A DNA stretch of 64,000 nucleotides, taken from the NCBI GenBank assembly GCA_965221595.1, contig OZ244900.1, positions 744,001-808,000 on the forward strand, read 5' to 3'. The position numbers and the translations under genes were made by a program. Origin of the DNA: JAAXGX01 sp965221595 (GTDB taxonomy: Bacteria; Acidobacteriota; Vicinamibacteria; Vicinamibacterales; UBA8438). The notes below the pieces were generated by a model. It made no database searches. It was given only the letters and a program-made list of their open reading frames with translations, and was not told the origin of the DNA. Shown here in pieces: positions 17,039 through 26,199 of this stretch (positions within the stretch are counted from its first letter, which is position 1; each line of letters begins with the position of its first letter).

Positions 17039-17854
17039 CTACGCGGCCCGCGCGCGCGTCGTCTCGCGGGCCGGTCCGGGGGGACTCCACGCGCGGCGAA
17101 GCCTGAGCAGCATGACGATGCTGACGGGCACCAGGAGGAGCGATACGAACTGCGAGGTCGACAGCACGTCCAGGACCATGCCGCGTGGATCACCCCGGTA
17201 GTATTCGATGCCGAACCGGGCGACCGGATAGAGCAGGAGATAGGTCCAGAACGTGCGGCCGGGAAACGCCGGCCCCCGGCGTTCCATGAGCAGCAGCAGT
17301 CCGAGAATGGCCAGCGCGGCCCCGGACTCGTAGAGCTGCGTCGGATGCAGGCTGACATCGAGCGGTGTGCCGACGTTCGCCGCCGCCAGCGGGTTGGTGA
17401 ACGTGACCCCCCACGGCAGCTCGGTCGGCCGGCCGTAGCAGCACCCGGCCAGCAGGCAGCCGAGGCGGCCTACCGCCTGGCCCAGCGCGATGCCGGGCGC
17501 GAACGCGTCACAAGTCGTCCAGACCGGCAGCGCGTGCCGGCGCATGTGCCAGAACGCCACGGCGACCGCCAGCAGCAGGCCGCCGTAGAAGACGCCGCCG
17601 GAGCGCAGCACGGTCCAGATCTCCGCGGGGTCGCGCCGGAAGTGGTCGAACTCGACGACGACGAGCAGCAGCTTCGCGCCGACCAGGGCGCTGATGATGA
17701 TGTAGATGCCGAGGTCGGTGACCCGGTTGCCGTCGAGTCCCCGCGCGCGCGCACGAACCGCCGCGAACCAGAGGCCGACCAGGTATGCGGCCGCCAACAG
17801 GATGCCGTAGGTATAGATCGAGACGGGACCGAACTCAAGCAGACGTGGGTACAT
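17039..17854 (-). CDS. lgt: Prolipoprotein diacylglyceryl transferase
   Basis: This 271-residue inner-membrane enzyme moves diacylglycerol from phosphatidylglycerol to the lipobox cysteine of prolipoproteins. Seven hydrophobic segments are visible. The signature GRLGCLLAGCCYG (near residue 130), the HPTQLYES segment and the C-terminal RFGIEYYRGD are intact. Its start overlaps the 3' end of lspA by 20 bases, so the first two lipoprotein-processing steps are coupled in one operon. The TPR lipoprotein at 6369 is a likely substrate. Confidence 0.93.
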   Translation of the reverse strand: MYPRLLEFGPVSIYTYGILLAAAYLVGLWFAAVRARARGLDGNRVTDLGIYIIISALVGAKLLLVVVEFDHFRRDPAEIWTVLRSGGVFYGGLLLAVAVAFWHMRRHALPVWTTCDAFAPGIALGQAVGRLGCLLAGCCYGRPTELPWGVTFTNPLAAANVGTPLDVSLHPTQLYESGAALAILGLLLLMERRGPAFPGRTFWTYLLLYPVARFGIEYYRGDPRGMVLDVLSTSQFVSLLLVPVSIVMLLRLRRAWSPPGPARETTRARAA

Positions 17855-18371
17855 GCCGGTTCAGCACCGTCGTGTCGAGGATCAGCAGGCAGGCGCCGAC
17901 GGTGATCGCGGAATCCGCGACGTTGAACGCCCAGAAATGCCAGTCGTTCCAGTACACGTCCACGAAGTCGATGACGTAGCCCGCCGTGACGCGGTCGATG
18001 AGATTGCCGATCGCGCCGCCGAACACCAGCGCGAGGCCGAGCCGCGCCAGCGGCTCGGCGGGGTTCGTGCGCACGGCAAAGATGCCGATGGCCACGAGGG
18101 CCGCCGCCGCGATCGCCGTCATGAGCAGCGGCTTGAACGGGAGGTCCACCGCGTTCAGCAGTCCGAAGGCCGCGCCGGTGTTGCGGACGTGGACGAAGTC
18201 GAGCAGGTCCGGCACGATGCTCACGCTCTGGTGCAGCGGCAGCAGCGCCCGCACCAGCGCCTTCGTACCCTGATCGAGCAGCACCACGCCCGCGGCCGCG
18301 GCGAAGAGCAGCTTCGTCGAGAGCCGGGCCGCCCGTGGGCCCACCGGCCGCGCGCCGCTGTCATCAGGCAC
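17835..18371 (-). CDS. lspA: Lipoprotein signal peptidase (signal peptidase II)
   Basis: This 178-residue, four-helix aspartyl protease cleaves lipoprotein signal peptides after Lgt has acted. The two catalytic aspartates lie in GGAIGNLIDR and FNVADSAITVG. The GTG complementary to 18369-18371 is chosen as the start because it overlaps the ileS stop by eight bases; the longer open frame adds a basic stretch without family support. The N-terminus is about 15 residues longer than usual. The neighbour order ileS-lspA-lgt is common in bacteria. Confidence 0.9.
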   Translation of the reverse strand: MPDDSGARPVGPRAARLSTKLLFAAAAGVVLLDQGTKALVRALLPLHQSVSIVPDLLDFVHVRNTGAAFGLLNAVDLPFKPLLMTAIAAAALVAIGIFAVRTNPAEPLARLGLALVFGGAIGNLIDRVTAGYVIDFVDVYWNDWHFWAFNVADSAITVGACLLILDTTVLNRHVPTSA

Positions 18372-21195
18372 GGACAGGCTCCAGCAGCGCTGCCGCGCAG
18401 CGCTCGCACACCCCCGGCGCGTCGGCCTCCGACGCGAACTGCCGCACATACCGCCAACAGCGGGGGCACTTCTGCCCCTCGGCCGGGGCGACCTCGACGA
18501 GCGCACCGCCGCCGGGCTCCGTCCAGCAGCCCGGGGGGGGGCGGTCGTCGTCGGTCGGGACGTTTGCGTCGGTTTCGAGCGCCACCTCCGACGTGATGAA
18601 CAATGCAGGCAGCAGGCCCTCGCAGGACGCCAGCAGCTCTGCGGTCGCGCCGCGGCAGCGCAGCGTCACACGGGCTTCGAGCGACGTACCGACCACCTTC
18701 TGCTGGCGCAGTCGCTCGATTTCGGCGTTCACCGTGTCGCGAACGCCCAGCAGCCGCTGCCAGCGCTGGCGGAGATCCCGGTCGAGCAGTGCCTCCCAGT
18801 CGGCCGGAAAGTCGGCCAGATGGACGCTCTCGGCCCGCTCGCCGGGCAGATGCCGCCACAGCTCGTCGGCCGTCACCGGCAGCAGCGGCGCGAGCAGGCG
18901 CGCCAGTCCGTCGGCCATGATGTACATGGCGGTCTGCGCGGAACGCCGGGCCGCGGATTCCGCGGCCAGCGTATAGAGCACGTCCTTGGAGACGTCGATG
19001 TAGAACGCGCTGAGGTCCACCGTGAGCAGCCGGGCGATCGTATGCGAGATCGTCTGGAACTCGTAGCGTTCGTACGCATGCAGTGTCTTCGACACCGCAT
19101 CCGCATAGCACGCCAGGACGTAGCGGTCGAGCTCCGGCATCCGGTCGGGCGGCACGCGGTCGGTGGCCGGTTCGAAGTCGTAGAGATTCGCCGCCAGGAT
19201 GCGCAGCGTGTTCCGGATTTTGCGGTAGGCCTCGACGATCCGCGCCAGGATCTCGGTCCCGATGCGCATCTCCTCGCGGTAGTCGACCATGGCGACCCAC
19301 AGGCGAAACACCTCGGCTCCGTGCTGATCGAGGACAGTCTGCAGCTCGACCACGTTGCCGAGCGACTTCGACATCTTGCGTCCGTCCTCGTCGACGACGA
19401 AGCCATTGGTGACGACCTGCTTGAAGGGTGCCGCTCCGCGTGTGCCGAGGGCCACGAGCAGCGAGCTGTGGAACCAGCCGCGGTACTGATCGGAGCCTTC
19501 GAGGTAGAGCGTCAGCGGCCAGCCGAGCTCGGGGTGGTCGATCTGCACACCCTCGTGGCTCGATCCCGAATCGAACCAGACGTCGAGGATGTCCTGCTCG
19601 CGCTGGAAGTCGTTGCCGCCGCAGGACCGGCAGGTAGCGCCGGCCGGCACGAAGTCCGCGAGCTCGCGTTCGTACCACGCATCGGCCCCATGCTGCTCGA
19701 AAACGGCGGCGGCGCGTTCGACGACCTCGGCGCGCAGCGTCGCCTCGCCGCACGACATGCACTGCAGCGCCGGGATGGGCACGCCCCAGGACCGCTGACG
19801 CGAGATGCACCAGTCGGGCCGGGTCGCCAGCATGCCGCGAATGCGTTCCTCGCCCCAGGCCGGAAACCACTCGACCCCGGCGACGGCCTCGAGCGCACGT
19901 GCGCGCAGCCTGCCGGCGTCCATGCGGATGAACCACTGGGCCGTGGCCAGGAAGATGACAGGCTTGTGGCAGCGCCAGCAATGCGGGTAGGCGTGCTCCA
20001 CGGTGTCGTGCTGCCACAGTCGTCCGCGCGCCGCGAGCGCTGCGACGACCTGCGGGTTGGCGTCGAAGACGCGCAGGCCGCCGAACAGCTCCACGTCGTC
20101 CGTGAAGTGGCCGGCCGGTCCGACCGGCGCGTACACGTCCAGCCCGTAGCGCATCCCGGTCAGGAAGTCGTCGGCGCCGTGGCCCGGCGCCGTATGCACC
20201 GCACCCGTGCCTTGCTCGAGCGTCACGTAGTCCGCCAGCACGGCGACCGACTCGCGGTCGTACAGCGGATGACGGAACCGCAGGCCCTCCAGGGCGCGGC
20301 CCTTGAACCGGGCCAGCGGGGCGCCGAGTGGCCGGCCGGTCCGCCGCTCGACCTCCGTCGCCAGCGGCTCGGCCACGATGACCGCGGCAGCGTCGGTGGC
20401 GTACGCCGCGTAGTCGAAGTCGGGGTGGAAGGCCACCGCGAGGTTCGACGGAATCGTCCACGGCGTCGTCGTCCAGATCAGCGCCGCCGGCGCCTTGCCG
20501 GCCAGCGCCGGCACGCGTTCACCCAGGACCCCGGCACTGGCAGCGTCCAGCGGGAACTCGACGTGGATCGAGGGCGACGTGTGCGACTCGTACTCCACCT
20601 CGGCCTCGGCGAGCGCGGTCCGGCAATCGATGCACCAGTGGACCGGCTTCCTGCCCTTGTAGACCGCACTCTGCTCGACGAACGCCCCCAGCGCGCGCAC
20701 GATGGCGGCCTGGTAGCGGTAGTCCATGGTGAGGTACGGCGTATCCCAGCATCCGAGGATGCCGAGGCGCCTGAAGTCGTCCCGCATCAGGTCGACGTAC
20801 TTCTCGGCGTAGGCGCGGCACGCCCGCCGGAAGTCGGCGACACTCATCTCGCGCTTGCGGCGGCCCAGCTCGCGGTCCACCTTGAGCTCGATCGGCAGGC
20901 CGTGGCAGTCGAAACCCGGCACGTATGGTGCGTCGAAGCCGGCCATCGTCCGGGACTTGACCACGAAGTCCTTGAGGACCTTGTTGAGTCCTGTGCCGGT
21001 GTGCACGCGCCCGTTGGCGTACGGCGGCCCGTCGTGCAGCACGAAACGCGGCGCGCCGGCACGCTGCGCCCGAATGCGCTCGTAGAGACCGAGTTCCTCC
21101 CAGCGCGCCATCGCCCGCGGCTCGGCCGCCCGCAGGTTGGCCTTCATCGGGAAGCCGGTGCGGGGGAGGTTCAGGGTGTCTTTCCAGGCGGACAT
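18364..21195 (-). CDS. ileS: Isoleucyl-tRNA synthetase
   Basis: This 943-residue class I synthetase charges tRNA-Ile. The HIGH-like motif appears as HTGTG in YANGRVHTGTGLNK, the KMSKS loop as DGRKMSKSLGN, and the editing domain lies between them. A C-terminal zinc finger is present (CPRCWRY, then CERC near the end), as in eubacterial-type IleRS. The ATG at 21195 (MSAWKDTLNLP) is preferred over an upstream ATG eight codons earlier. It is the first gene of the ileS-lspA-lgt-rluD-nudix run. Confidence 0.95.
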   Translation of the reverse strand: MSAWKDTLNLPRTGFPMKANLRAAEPRAMARWEELGLYERIRAQRAGAPRFVLHDGPPYANGRVHTGTGLNKVLKDFVVKSRTMAGFDAPYVPGFDCHGLPIELKVDRELGRRKREMSVADFRRACRAYAEKYVDLMRDDFRRLGILGCWDTPYLTMDYRYQAAIVRALGAFVEQSAVYKGRKPVHWCIDCRTALAEAEVEYESHTSPSIHVEFPLDAASAGVLGERVPALAGKAPAALIWTTTPWTIPSNLAVAFHPDFDYAAYATDAAAVIVAEPLATEVERRTGRPLGAPLARFKGRALEGLRFRHPLYDRESVAVLADYVTLEQGTGAVHTAPGHGADDFLTGMRYGLDVYAPVGPAGHFTDDVELFGGLRVFDANPQVVAALAARGRLWQHDTVEHAYPHCWRCHKPVIFLATAQWFIRMDAGRLRARALEAVAGVEWFPAWGEERIRGMLATRPDWCISRQRSWGVPIPALQCMSCGEATLRAEVVERAAAVFEQHGADAWYERELADFVPAGATCRSCGGNDFQREQDILDVWFDSGSSHEGVQIDHPELGWPLTLYLEGSDQYRGWFHSSLLVALGTRGAAPFKQVVTNGFVVDEDGRKMSKSLGNVVELQTVLDQHGAEVFRLWVAMVDYREEMRIGTEILARIVEAYRKIRNTLRILAANLYDFEPATDRVPPDRMPELDRYVLACYADAVSKTLHAYERYEFQTISHTIARLLTVDLSAFYIDVSKDVLYTLAAESAARRSAQTAMYIMADGLARLLAPLLPVTADELWRHLPGERAESVHLADFPADWEALLDRDLRQRWQRLLGVRDTVNAEIERLRQQKVVGTSLEARVTLRCRGATAELLASCEGLLPALFITSEVALETDANVPTDDDRPPPGCWTEPGGGALVEVAPAEGQKCPRCWRYVRQFASEADAPGVCERCAAALLEPVRA

Positions 21196-21319
21196 GCAGG
21201 TCGGTTCATTGTAGTGCAAAGCACGCCCACCACAGCCGCGCCGGACAGGCCGGTATAATCGTCAGCGAGCCGCCGGCGAGCCGCTGGCCCGCTTCGCCGC
21301 GGCCGGCGAAGGTTCCCCA

Positions 21320-22057
21320 GTGACCACCACCGCCGTCTTCTTCGACGTCGACTTCACCCTGATCCACCCCGGTCCGACGTTCGACGGCGAGGGCTACCGG
21401 CGGTTCGCAGCCAGACACGGGTTCGTGGTCGACCCGGGTCGGTTCGCCGCCGCAGTCGCCGCCGCCTCCGGCACGCTGGCCCCGGCGCAGGACGGCGTCT
21501 ACCGCCCGGCGCTGTTCATCACCTACGCCCGGCGCGTGCTCCAGGAAATGGGTGGCAGGGGTCCCGGTGTCGCCGCCTGTGCCCGCGAGATCCACGACGA
21601 ATGGGCGCGGTGTCGGCACTTCGCCCTGTACGACGACGTGCGGCCGGCGGTGCGCCGGCTGCACGCCGCCGGCGTCCGCATCGGGCTCATCTCGAACACC
21701 CACCGCTGCCTTGTGTCCTTCCAGCGGCACTTCGGTCTGCAGCCGTACGTCAGCGGCGCGGTCTCATCGTCCGATCACGGCTACATGAAGCCGCATCCCA
21801 GCATCTTCCGCAAGGCCCTGCAGCTGGTGGGCGCGGCCGCATCCGAGTCGGTCATGGTCGGCGACAGCGTGGTCCACGACATCGAAGGCGCCCGGCGGGT
21901 CGGGATGCGGGGCGTGCTCCTCTCGCGGCCTCCCGCCGCGGCAGCGCGCAGCGCGCCCGCGGGCATCCCCGTGATTCGCTCCCTCGCGGAGCTGCCGCGC
22001 CTGCTGTCGGCCGTGCAGGACAGCAGCCAGGCTGCGGCGCCTGACGGCTCCGTCTGA
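21320..22057 (+). CDS. HAD-superfamily hydrolase
   Basis: This 245-residue protein has the HAD phosphatase motifs in order: DVDFTLI (motif I with both aspartates), ISNTH (motif II Ser/Asn), a lysine in KPHPSIFRKA (motif III), and GDSVVHDIEGA (motif IV). It should hydrolyse a small phosphorylated metabolite, and the substrate is unknown. The GTG at 21320 gives the natural N-terminus just before motif I. A TATAAT at 21254-21259 could be its -10, but no good -35 precedes it. It is divergent from ileS and convergent with the HIT gene. Confidence 0.8.
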   Translation: MTTTAVFFDVDFTLIHPGPTFDGEGYRRFAARHGFVVDPGRFAAAVAAASGTLAPAQDGVYRPALFITYARRVLQEMGGRGPGVAACAREIHDEWARCRHFALYDDVRPAVRRLHAAGVRIGLISNTHRCLVSFQRHFGLQPYVSGAVSSSDHGYMKPHPSIFRKALQLVGAAASESVMVGDSVVHDIEGARRVGMRGVLLSRPPAAAARSAPAGIPVIRSLAELPRLLSAVQDSSQAAAPDGSV

Positions 22058-22100
22058 ACCCAACCAATCCTGCCACGCCACCCGATTGGCGGCGCCAGCG

Positions 22101-22445
22101 CTAGCCGGGCGGCCAGGCGAGCGTGCGGCCGCCGAGCAGGTGCAGGTGAATGTGGTAGACCGACTGCCCGGCGTCGGCGTTGCAGTTGAAGACCGTGCGG
22201 TAGCCGGCTGCGGCGAAACCCCGGTCCCGGGCGATGAGCGCGGCGCGTCGGACCATCCTGCCCACGAGCTCGTGGTCGCCGGCGGCCAGGTCGTTCAGCG
22301 TTGCGATGTGGCGCCGGGGGACGATCAGGACGTGCGTCGGCGCCTGCGGGTTGATGTCTTCGAAGGCGACGAGATCGGCGTCCTCGTGGATCAGTGCCGC
22401 GGGAATGTCGCGATCGACGATCTTGCAGAAGAGACAGTCAGCCAT
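22101..22445 (-). CDS. HIT family nucleotide hydrolase (Hint type)
   Basis: This 114-residue protein has the histidine triad YHIHLH with His98, His100 and His102, plus the N-terminal CLFCKI segment (Cys4, Cys7). Hint-type enzymes hydrolyse purine nucleoside phosphoramidates. It is the last gene of the moaE-moaD-prfA-prmC run, three bases after prmC. Size and motifs are normal. Confidence 0.9.
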   Translation of the reverse strand: MADCLFCKIVDRDIPAALIHEDADLVAFEDINPQAPTHVLIVPRRHIATLNDLAAGDHELVGRMVRRAALIARDRGFAAAGYRTVFNCNADAGQSVYHIHLHLLGGRTLAWPPG

Positions 22446-22448
22446 GGT

Positions 22449-23318
22449 TCATGTGCGTGCGTCGCGGCGGCGTGCGACGAGGGTCCGGGCGATGCCCCGC
22501 AGGTCGCGGCGTACCGCGACGAGGGAAAGCGCCGGGCGGGCGGCGACCGCGTCACGGGCCGCCGCGGCCTGCCCCCTGCCGAGCTCCAGCACGAGCCGGC
22601 CGCCGGGGCGTAACCGCTCCGCCGCGACGTCCAGCAGCCGCCGGACGACGTCCAGACCATCGCGCCCGCCGGCCAGCGCCAGCCGGGGGTCGTAGTCCCG
22701 CACCTCAGGGGGCAGGCCGGCCAGCTCGCCATCCGGGACGTAGGGCGGGTTGGCGACGATCAAGTCCGGCACGGCGCGGACGCCTTCCAGGCAGGACGTA
22801 CGGACCCAGGCGATTCGCGCGTCCACACCGTGGCGTACCGCGTTTCGGCGCGCCACGGCCAGCGCGGGGGCGGAGATGTCGGTGGCGATAATCCGCGCCC
22901 CCGGCAACTCGGTTGCCAGCGCAATCGCCACACAGCCCGATCCGGTGCCCACGTCGGCGAGCAGGCGCGCGGCGCATGGGTTGCCGGCCGCGAGACGCAG
23001 CGCTTCCTCGACCAGCAGCTCGGTCTCGGGGCGCGGCGTGAGCACGCCGGGTCCCACCTCGAGGTCGAGACCCCAGAACTCCCGGCGGCCGACGATCGAG
23101 GCCACGGGCTCGCGGCTCGCGCGCCGGTCGAGTGCGGCGTCGTAGGCCTGTCTGAATCCGTCGGGCGCGGCGTCTCGCCGGTCGCACAGATAGGCTGCCC
23201 GGTCCCAGCCCAGGACGTGGCGTGCGAGAACCTCGGCGTCGAGCGCTGCGGCTTCGAGCGGGAGGCCCGCGGCGACCAGCCGCGAGGTGGCCGCTGCGAC
23301 ACGCTCGACGACTGTCAC
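22449..23318 (-). CDS. prmC: Release factor glutamine methyltransferase
   Basis: This 289-residue protein has a PrmC/HemK N-terminal helical domain and a SAM-binding methyltransferase domain with GTGSGCVAIALA (motif I) and the catalytic NPPYVP. It methylates the glutamine of the GGQ motif in release factors. Its substrate gene, prfA, lies directly upstream and overlaps it by four bases, a classic arrangement. Confidence 0.92.
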   Translation of the reverse strand: MTVVERVAAATSRLVAAGLPLEAAALDAEVLARHVLGWDRAAYLCDRRDAAPDGFRQAYDAALDRRASREPVASIVGRREFWGLDLEVGPGVLTPRPETELLVEEALRLAAGNPCAARLLADVGTGSGCVAIALATELPGARIIATDISAPALAVARRNAVRHGVDARIAWVRTSCLEGVRAVPDLIVANPPYVPDGELAGLPPEVRDYDPRLALAGGRDGLDVVRRLLDVAAERLRPGGRLVLELGRGQAAAARDAVAARPALSLVAVRRDLRGIARTLVARRRDART

Positions 23319-24388
23319 GACGCCGCGACCTCGGCCTTCAACAGCTCGGCCTGGTAGTGCGTCACGAGCGCGCCGATCATCTCGTCGAGGTCGCCGTTGA
23401 GCATCTCCGCCAGCCGGTGGAAGGTGCTGCCGATGCGGTGGTCCGTGATCCGGTTCTGGGGAAAGTTGTAGGTCCGAATCTTCTCCGAGCGCTCGCCGCT
23501 GCCGACCTGGTTGCGGCGGTCCTTGGCGATCTCCTGCTGCTGCCGCGCGAGCTCCATTTCGTAGAGGCGCGAGCGCAGCACCTTCATCGCCTTCGCCTTG
23601 TTCTTGATCTGCGACTTCTCATCCTGCTGCGACACGACCAGGCCGGTCGGCAGGTGTGTGATGCGAACCGCGGAGTAGGTCGTGTTCACGCTCTGGCCGC
23701 CGGGGCCGCTCGAGCAGAAGGTGTCGATCCGGAGGTCTTTGGGATCGATGTCGACGTCGACCTCCTCGGCCTCGGGCAACACGGCCACTGTCGCCGTCGA
23801 CGTGTGGATCCGCCCACTCGCCTCCGTCGCCGGAACCCGCTGCACCCGGTGCACGCCGCTCTCGTACTTCAGGCGGCTGTACACCCGGCGGCCCTCGATG
23901 AGGGCGACTATTTCCTTCACTGCGCCGACACCGGTCTCGTTGAGCGAGAGCACCTCCACCCGCCAGCCCTGATCTTCAGCGAAGCGCGAGTACATCCGAA
24001 ACAGGTCTCCGGCGAACAGCCCCGCCTCGTCGCCGCCCGTGCCGGCCCGGATTTCGAGCACGACGTTGCGTTCGTCGTTGGGGTCCTTCGGCAGCAGGAG
24101 TACCTTGATCTCCGCGAGCAGGGCCTCGCGGCGGTCGCCCAGCTCGCGCAGTTCCTGCTCGGCCAGGGCGCGCAGCTCCGGGTCGTCGCCCTCGACGAGC
24201 TCCTGCGCCTGTCCGATCTCCTTCTCCACCGCCTTGTAGTCACGGAACTTGTCGACGAGCGGCTGGATCTCGGCGAGCGCCTTGGTGTGGGCGCGGTACT
24301 CGGCCGGGTCCGCCTGCACCGCAGCATCACTGACGAGGCCCATCAGCGTCTGGTAGCGCTGCTCCACCCGCTCGAGCTTGTCGTGCAT
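23315..24388 (-). CDS. prfA: Peptide chain release factor 1
   Basis: This 357-residue release factor recognises UAA and UAG. The tripeptide anticodon is PAT (residues 186-188), the RF1 type, whereas RF2 has SPF. The GGQ motif for peptide release is at 230-232. No internal frameshift site is present, as expected for RF1. It is followed by prmC with a four-base overlap and preceded by moaD with a 21-base gap. Confidence 0.95.
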   Translation of the reverse strand: MHDKLERVEQRYQTLMGLVSDAAVQADPAEYRAHTKALAEIQPLVDKFRDYKAVEKEIGQAQELVEGDDPELRALAEQELRELGDRREALLAEIKVLLLPKDPNDERNVVLEIRAGTGGDEAGLFAGDLFRMYSRFAEDQGWRVEVLSLNETGVGAVKEIVALIEGRRVYSRLKYESGVHRVQRVPATEASGRIHTSTATVAVLPEAEEVDVDIDPKDLRIDTFCSSGPGGQSVNTTYSAVRITHLPTGLVVSQQDEKSQIKNKAKAMKVLRSRLYEMELARQQQEIAKDRRNQVGSGERSEKIRTYNFPQNRITDHRIGSTFHRLAEMLNGDLDEMIGALVTHYQAELLKAEVAAS

Positions 24389-24409
24389 CGGTACGTCCCG
24401 GACCGTCGA

Positions 24410-24655
24410 TCAGCCGCCCGACACGGGCGGCAGGAACGCCACCTCGTCGCCGTCGGCCAGGCGGCGATTCATCTTCGCGTACTCGGCGTTGACCGCAGCC
24501 GAGACGGCGTCGCGGTAGGTGTCGAGCTCCGGATACTCGCCGGCCAGCAGGTCCCACACGACGCGTGGCGTCGCGCTCTCAGGCAGCTCGCGCGTGAGCT
24601 CGGCGGTACCTGTGATGTCTCGTAGCCGGGCGAACAGGCGCACGGTCACGCGCAT
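24410..24655 (-). CDS. moaD: MoaD/ThiS-type sulfur carrier protein
   Basis: This 81-residue beta-grasp protein ends in Gly-Gly, the terminus that is adenylated and thiocarboxylated for sulfur transfer. Because moaE overlaps it by ten bases, it should be the small subunit of molybdopterin synthase. The N-terminal VRLFARLRDITG is typical of MoaD. Confidence 0.9.
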   Translation of the reverse strand: MRVTVRLFARLRDITGTAELTRELPESATPRVVWDLLAGEYPELDTYRDAVSAAVNAEYAKMNRRLADGDEVAFLPPVSGG

Positions 24656-25137
24656 GCCCGTCTATACGCGTCCTCACGCGCCGCGCTGTCGTCGGGGTCG
24701 GCAAGCGCGCCTTCAATCCAGACGTGTCCGCCCTGGAAGAACTCGTGCTTCCAGATCGGCGCGATCTGCTTGACCCGCTCGATGGCATAGCGGCAGGCGG
24801 AAAACGCTTCGGCCCGATGCGGCGACGCGGCGGCAATCGCGACGCTTGCTTCGCCCACGTCCAGGGTGCCGAGGCGGTGGTGGACGGCCAGTCGCACATC
24901 CGGCCAGCGCTCCAGCGCCTCCGCCGCAATCCGCTCGAAGGCCTTGACCGCCAGCGGCTCGTAGGCTTCGTATTCGAGCCGCTGGACGCGCTTGCCCAGG
25001 TTCTCGCGGCGCACCAGACCGAGGAACGACGTGACGGCGCCCGCCGTCTCACCCTGCGTGCCGCCCTCGCCCACTGCGCGCAGGACATCGTCGAGGTGCA
25101 GCTGCCGACGGGTCACGGTGAACCGCGACACGGACAT
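24646..25137 (-). CDS. moaE: Molybdopterin synthase catalytic subunit
   Basis: This 163-residue large subunit of molybdopterin synthase uses MoaD thiocarboxylate to build the dithiolene of molybdopterin. Conserved stretches include YEAYEPLAVKAF, HRLGTLDVGEASV and the lysine-containing VKQIAPIWKHE near the active site. The ATG at 25137 starts the family-typical region; the open frame continues 58 codons upstream without support. With MoaD, and MocA further right, it shows active molybdenum cofactor synthesis. The 25138-25371 gap holds no gene. Confidence 0.92.
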   Translation of the reverse strand: MSVSRFTVTRRQLHLDDVLRAVGEGGTQGETAGAVTSFLGLVRRENLGKRVQRLEYEAYEPLAVKAFERIAAEALERWPDVRLAVHHRLGTLDVGEASVAIAAASPHRAEAFSACRYAIERVKQIAPIWKHEFFQGGHVWIEGALADPDDSAAREDAYRRACA

Positions 25138-25371
25138 TTGCGGAGTATAGCAGGGGGTCAGGTAGCGCAGCCGCCCGACACGGGACGGCGTGCGCAGCGG
25201 GCACGACCGAAGCATCGCGTGAGGCGAGAACACGCGCCCGCGGCGGAGTGACACGTGAATCTCCGGGCGCATCGGATCCGACGCAGGTGACGCGGCATCC
25301 AGCCGAAACACCAGCGTGCTCGTTGCCCTGAATGCACGGAATCGGACACTCGCAGGACGGGCGCGAGTCAG

Positions 25372-26199
25372 TCAATCGGTACCCGTACCTGTCGAGCCGC
25401 GGCGCTCTCGATGTCGGGATTGCCTCCAGAAGTGGTCGAGCGGACCTGGACCACTGCCAATCGGCAGGGCGTGTCGCAGCGCCTGCTCCACGTAGCTTTT
25501 AGCCGCCCGCGCGGCAGCGGGCAGCGGGCGCCCGAGCGCGAGCGCGGCGACCAGCGCGGCACCGAACGTGCACCCGGTGCCGTGGCCGTGGCGGGTTTCC
25601 AGGCGTGGGCCGCGCAGCTCGAGCAGGTCGCGGCCGTCGAACAGGACGTCGACGGCCTGCGTGCCGGGCAGGTGACCCCCTTTGACGATGACGGCCTCCG
25701 GACCCAGTTCGTGCAGGCGGCGCGCCGCGTCCCGCGCCTCGGCCAGCGAGGCAATCGGACGGCCGGTCAGCAGCTCCGCCTCGGGCCGGTTCGGTGTCAC
25801 CACGCGGGCGCGCGGCAGCAGCTCGGTCCTGACCTTCGCGAGCGCGCCGGCAGCGAGCAGCGGGTGGCCGCTCGTCGCCGTCAGAACCGGGTCCACGACG
25901 ACGTTGGGCAGAGCCAGCTCGTCGACGCAGGCCGCGACGACCTCGACCGTCGCGGCATCGACGAGCATGCCCGTCTTGGTCGCCCGCACGCTGAAGTCGG
26001 ATGCGACAGCCTTGATCTGCGCGGCGACGATGTCGGCGGGCACGGCATGCAGCGCCTGCACGCCGAGACTGTTCTGCGCGGTGACGGCCGTCAAGGCGGT
26101 GAGACCGAATACGCGGCAGGCTGCGAACGTCTTGAGGTCCGCCTGGATGCCGGCGCCGCCGCCGGAGTCGCTCCCGGCAATGGTCAGGACGGTGGTCAT
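25372..26199 (-). CDS. thiD: Hydroxymethylpyrimidine/phosphomethylpyrimidine kinase
   Basis: This 275-residue ribokinase-family enzyme phosphorylates HMP and HMP-phosphate in thiamine synthesis. The N-terminal IAGSDSGGGAGIQADLK and the C-terminal anion-hole motif GHGTGCTFGA are intact. Its ATG overlaps the stop of the secreted methyltransferase gene by four bases. The C-terminal 20 residues are low-complexity (TGTGTD end) and may not matter. No other thi gene is nearby. Confidence 0.92.
   Translation of the reverse strand: MTTVLTIAGSDSGGGAGIQADLKTFAACRVFGLTALTAVTAQNSLGVQALHAVPADIVAAQIKAVASDFSVRATKTGMLVDAATVEVVAACVDELALPNVVVDPVLTATSGHPLLAAGALAKVRTELLPRARVVTPNRPEAELLTGRPIASLAEARDAARRLHELGPEAVIVKGGHLPGTQAVDVLFDGRDLLELRGPRLETRHGHGTGCTFGAALVAALALGRPLPAAARAAKSYVEQALRHALPIGSGPGPLDHFWRQSRHRERRGSTGTGTD

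Noticed and set aside
21208..21236. TACAAT on the minus strand as an ileS promoter
   Set aside because: The -35 position reads GCTGTG, which does not match, so the promoter was not annotated.
22065..22096. CCAATC/GATTGG fold-back between the HAD and HIT genes as a terminator
   Set aside because: Six base pairs around a long loop, without a T-run, is too weak to support.
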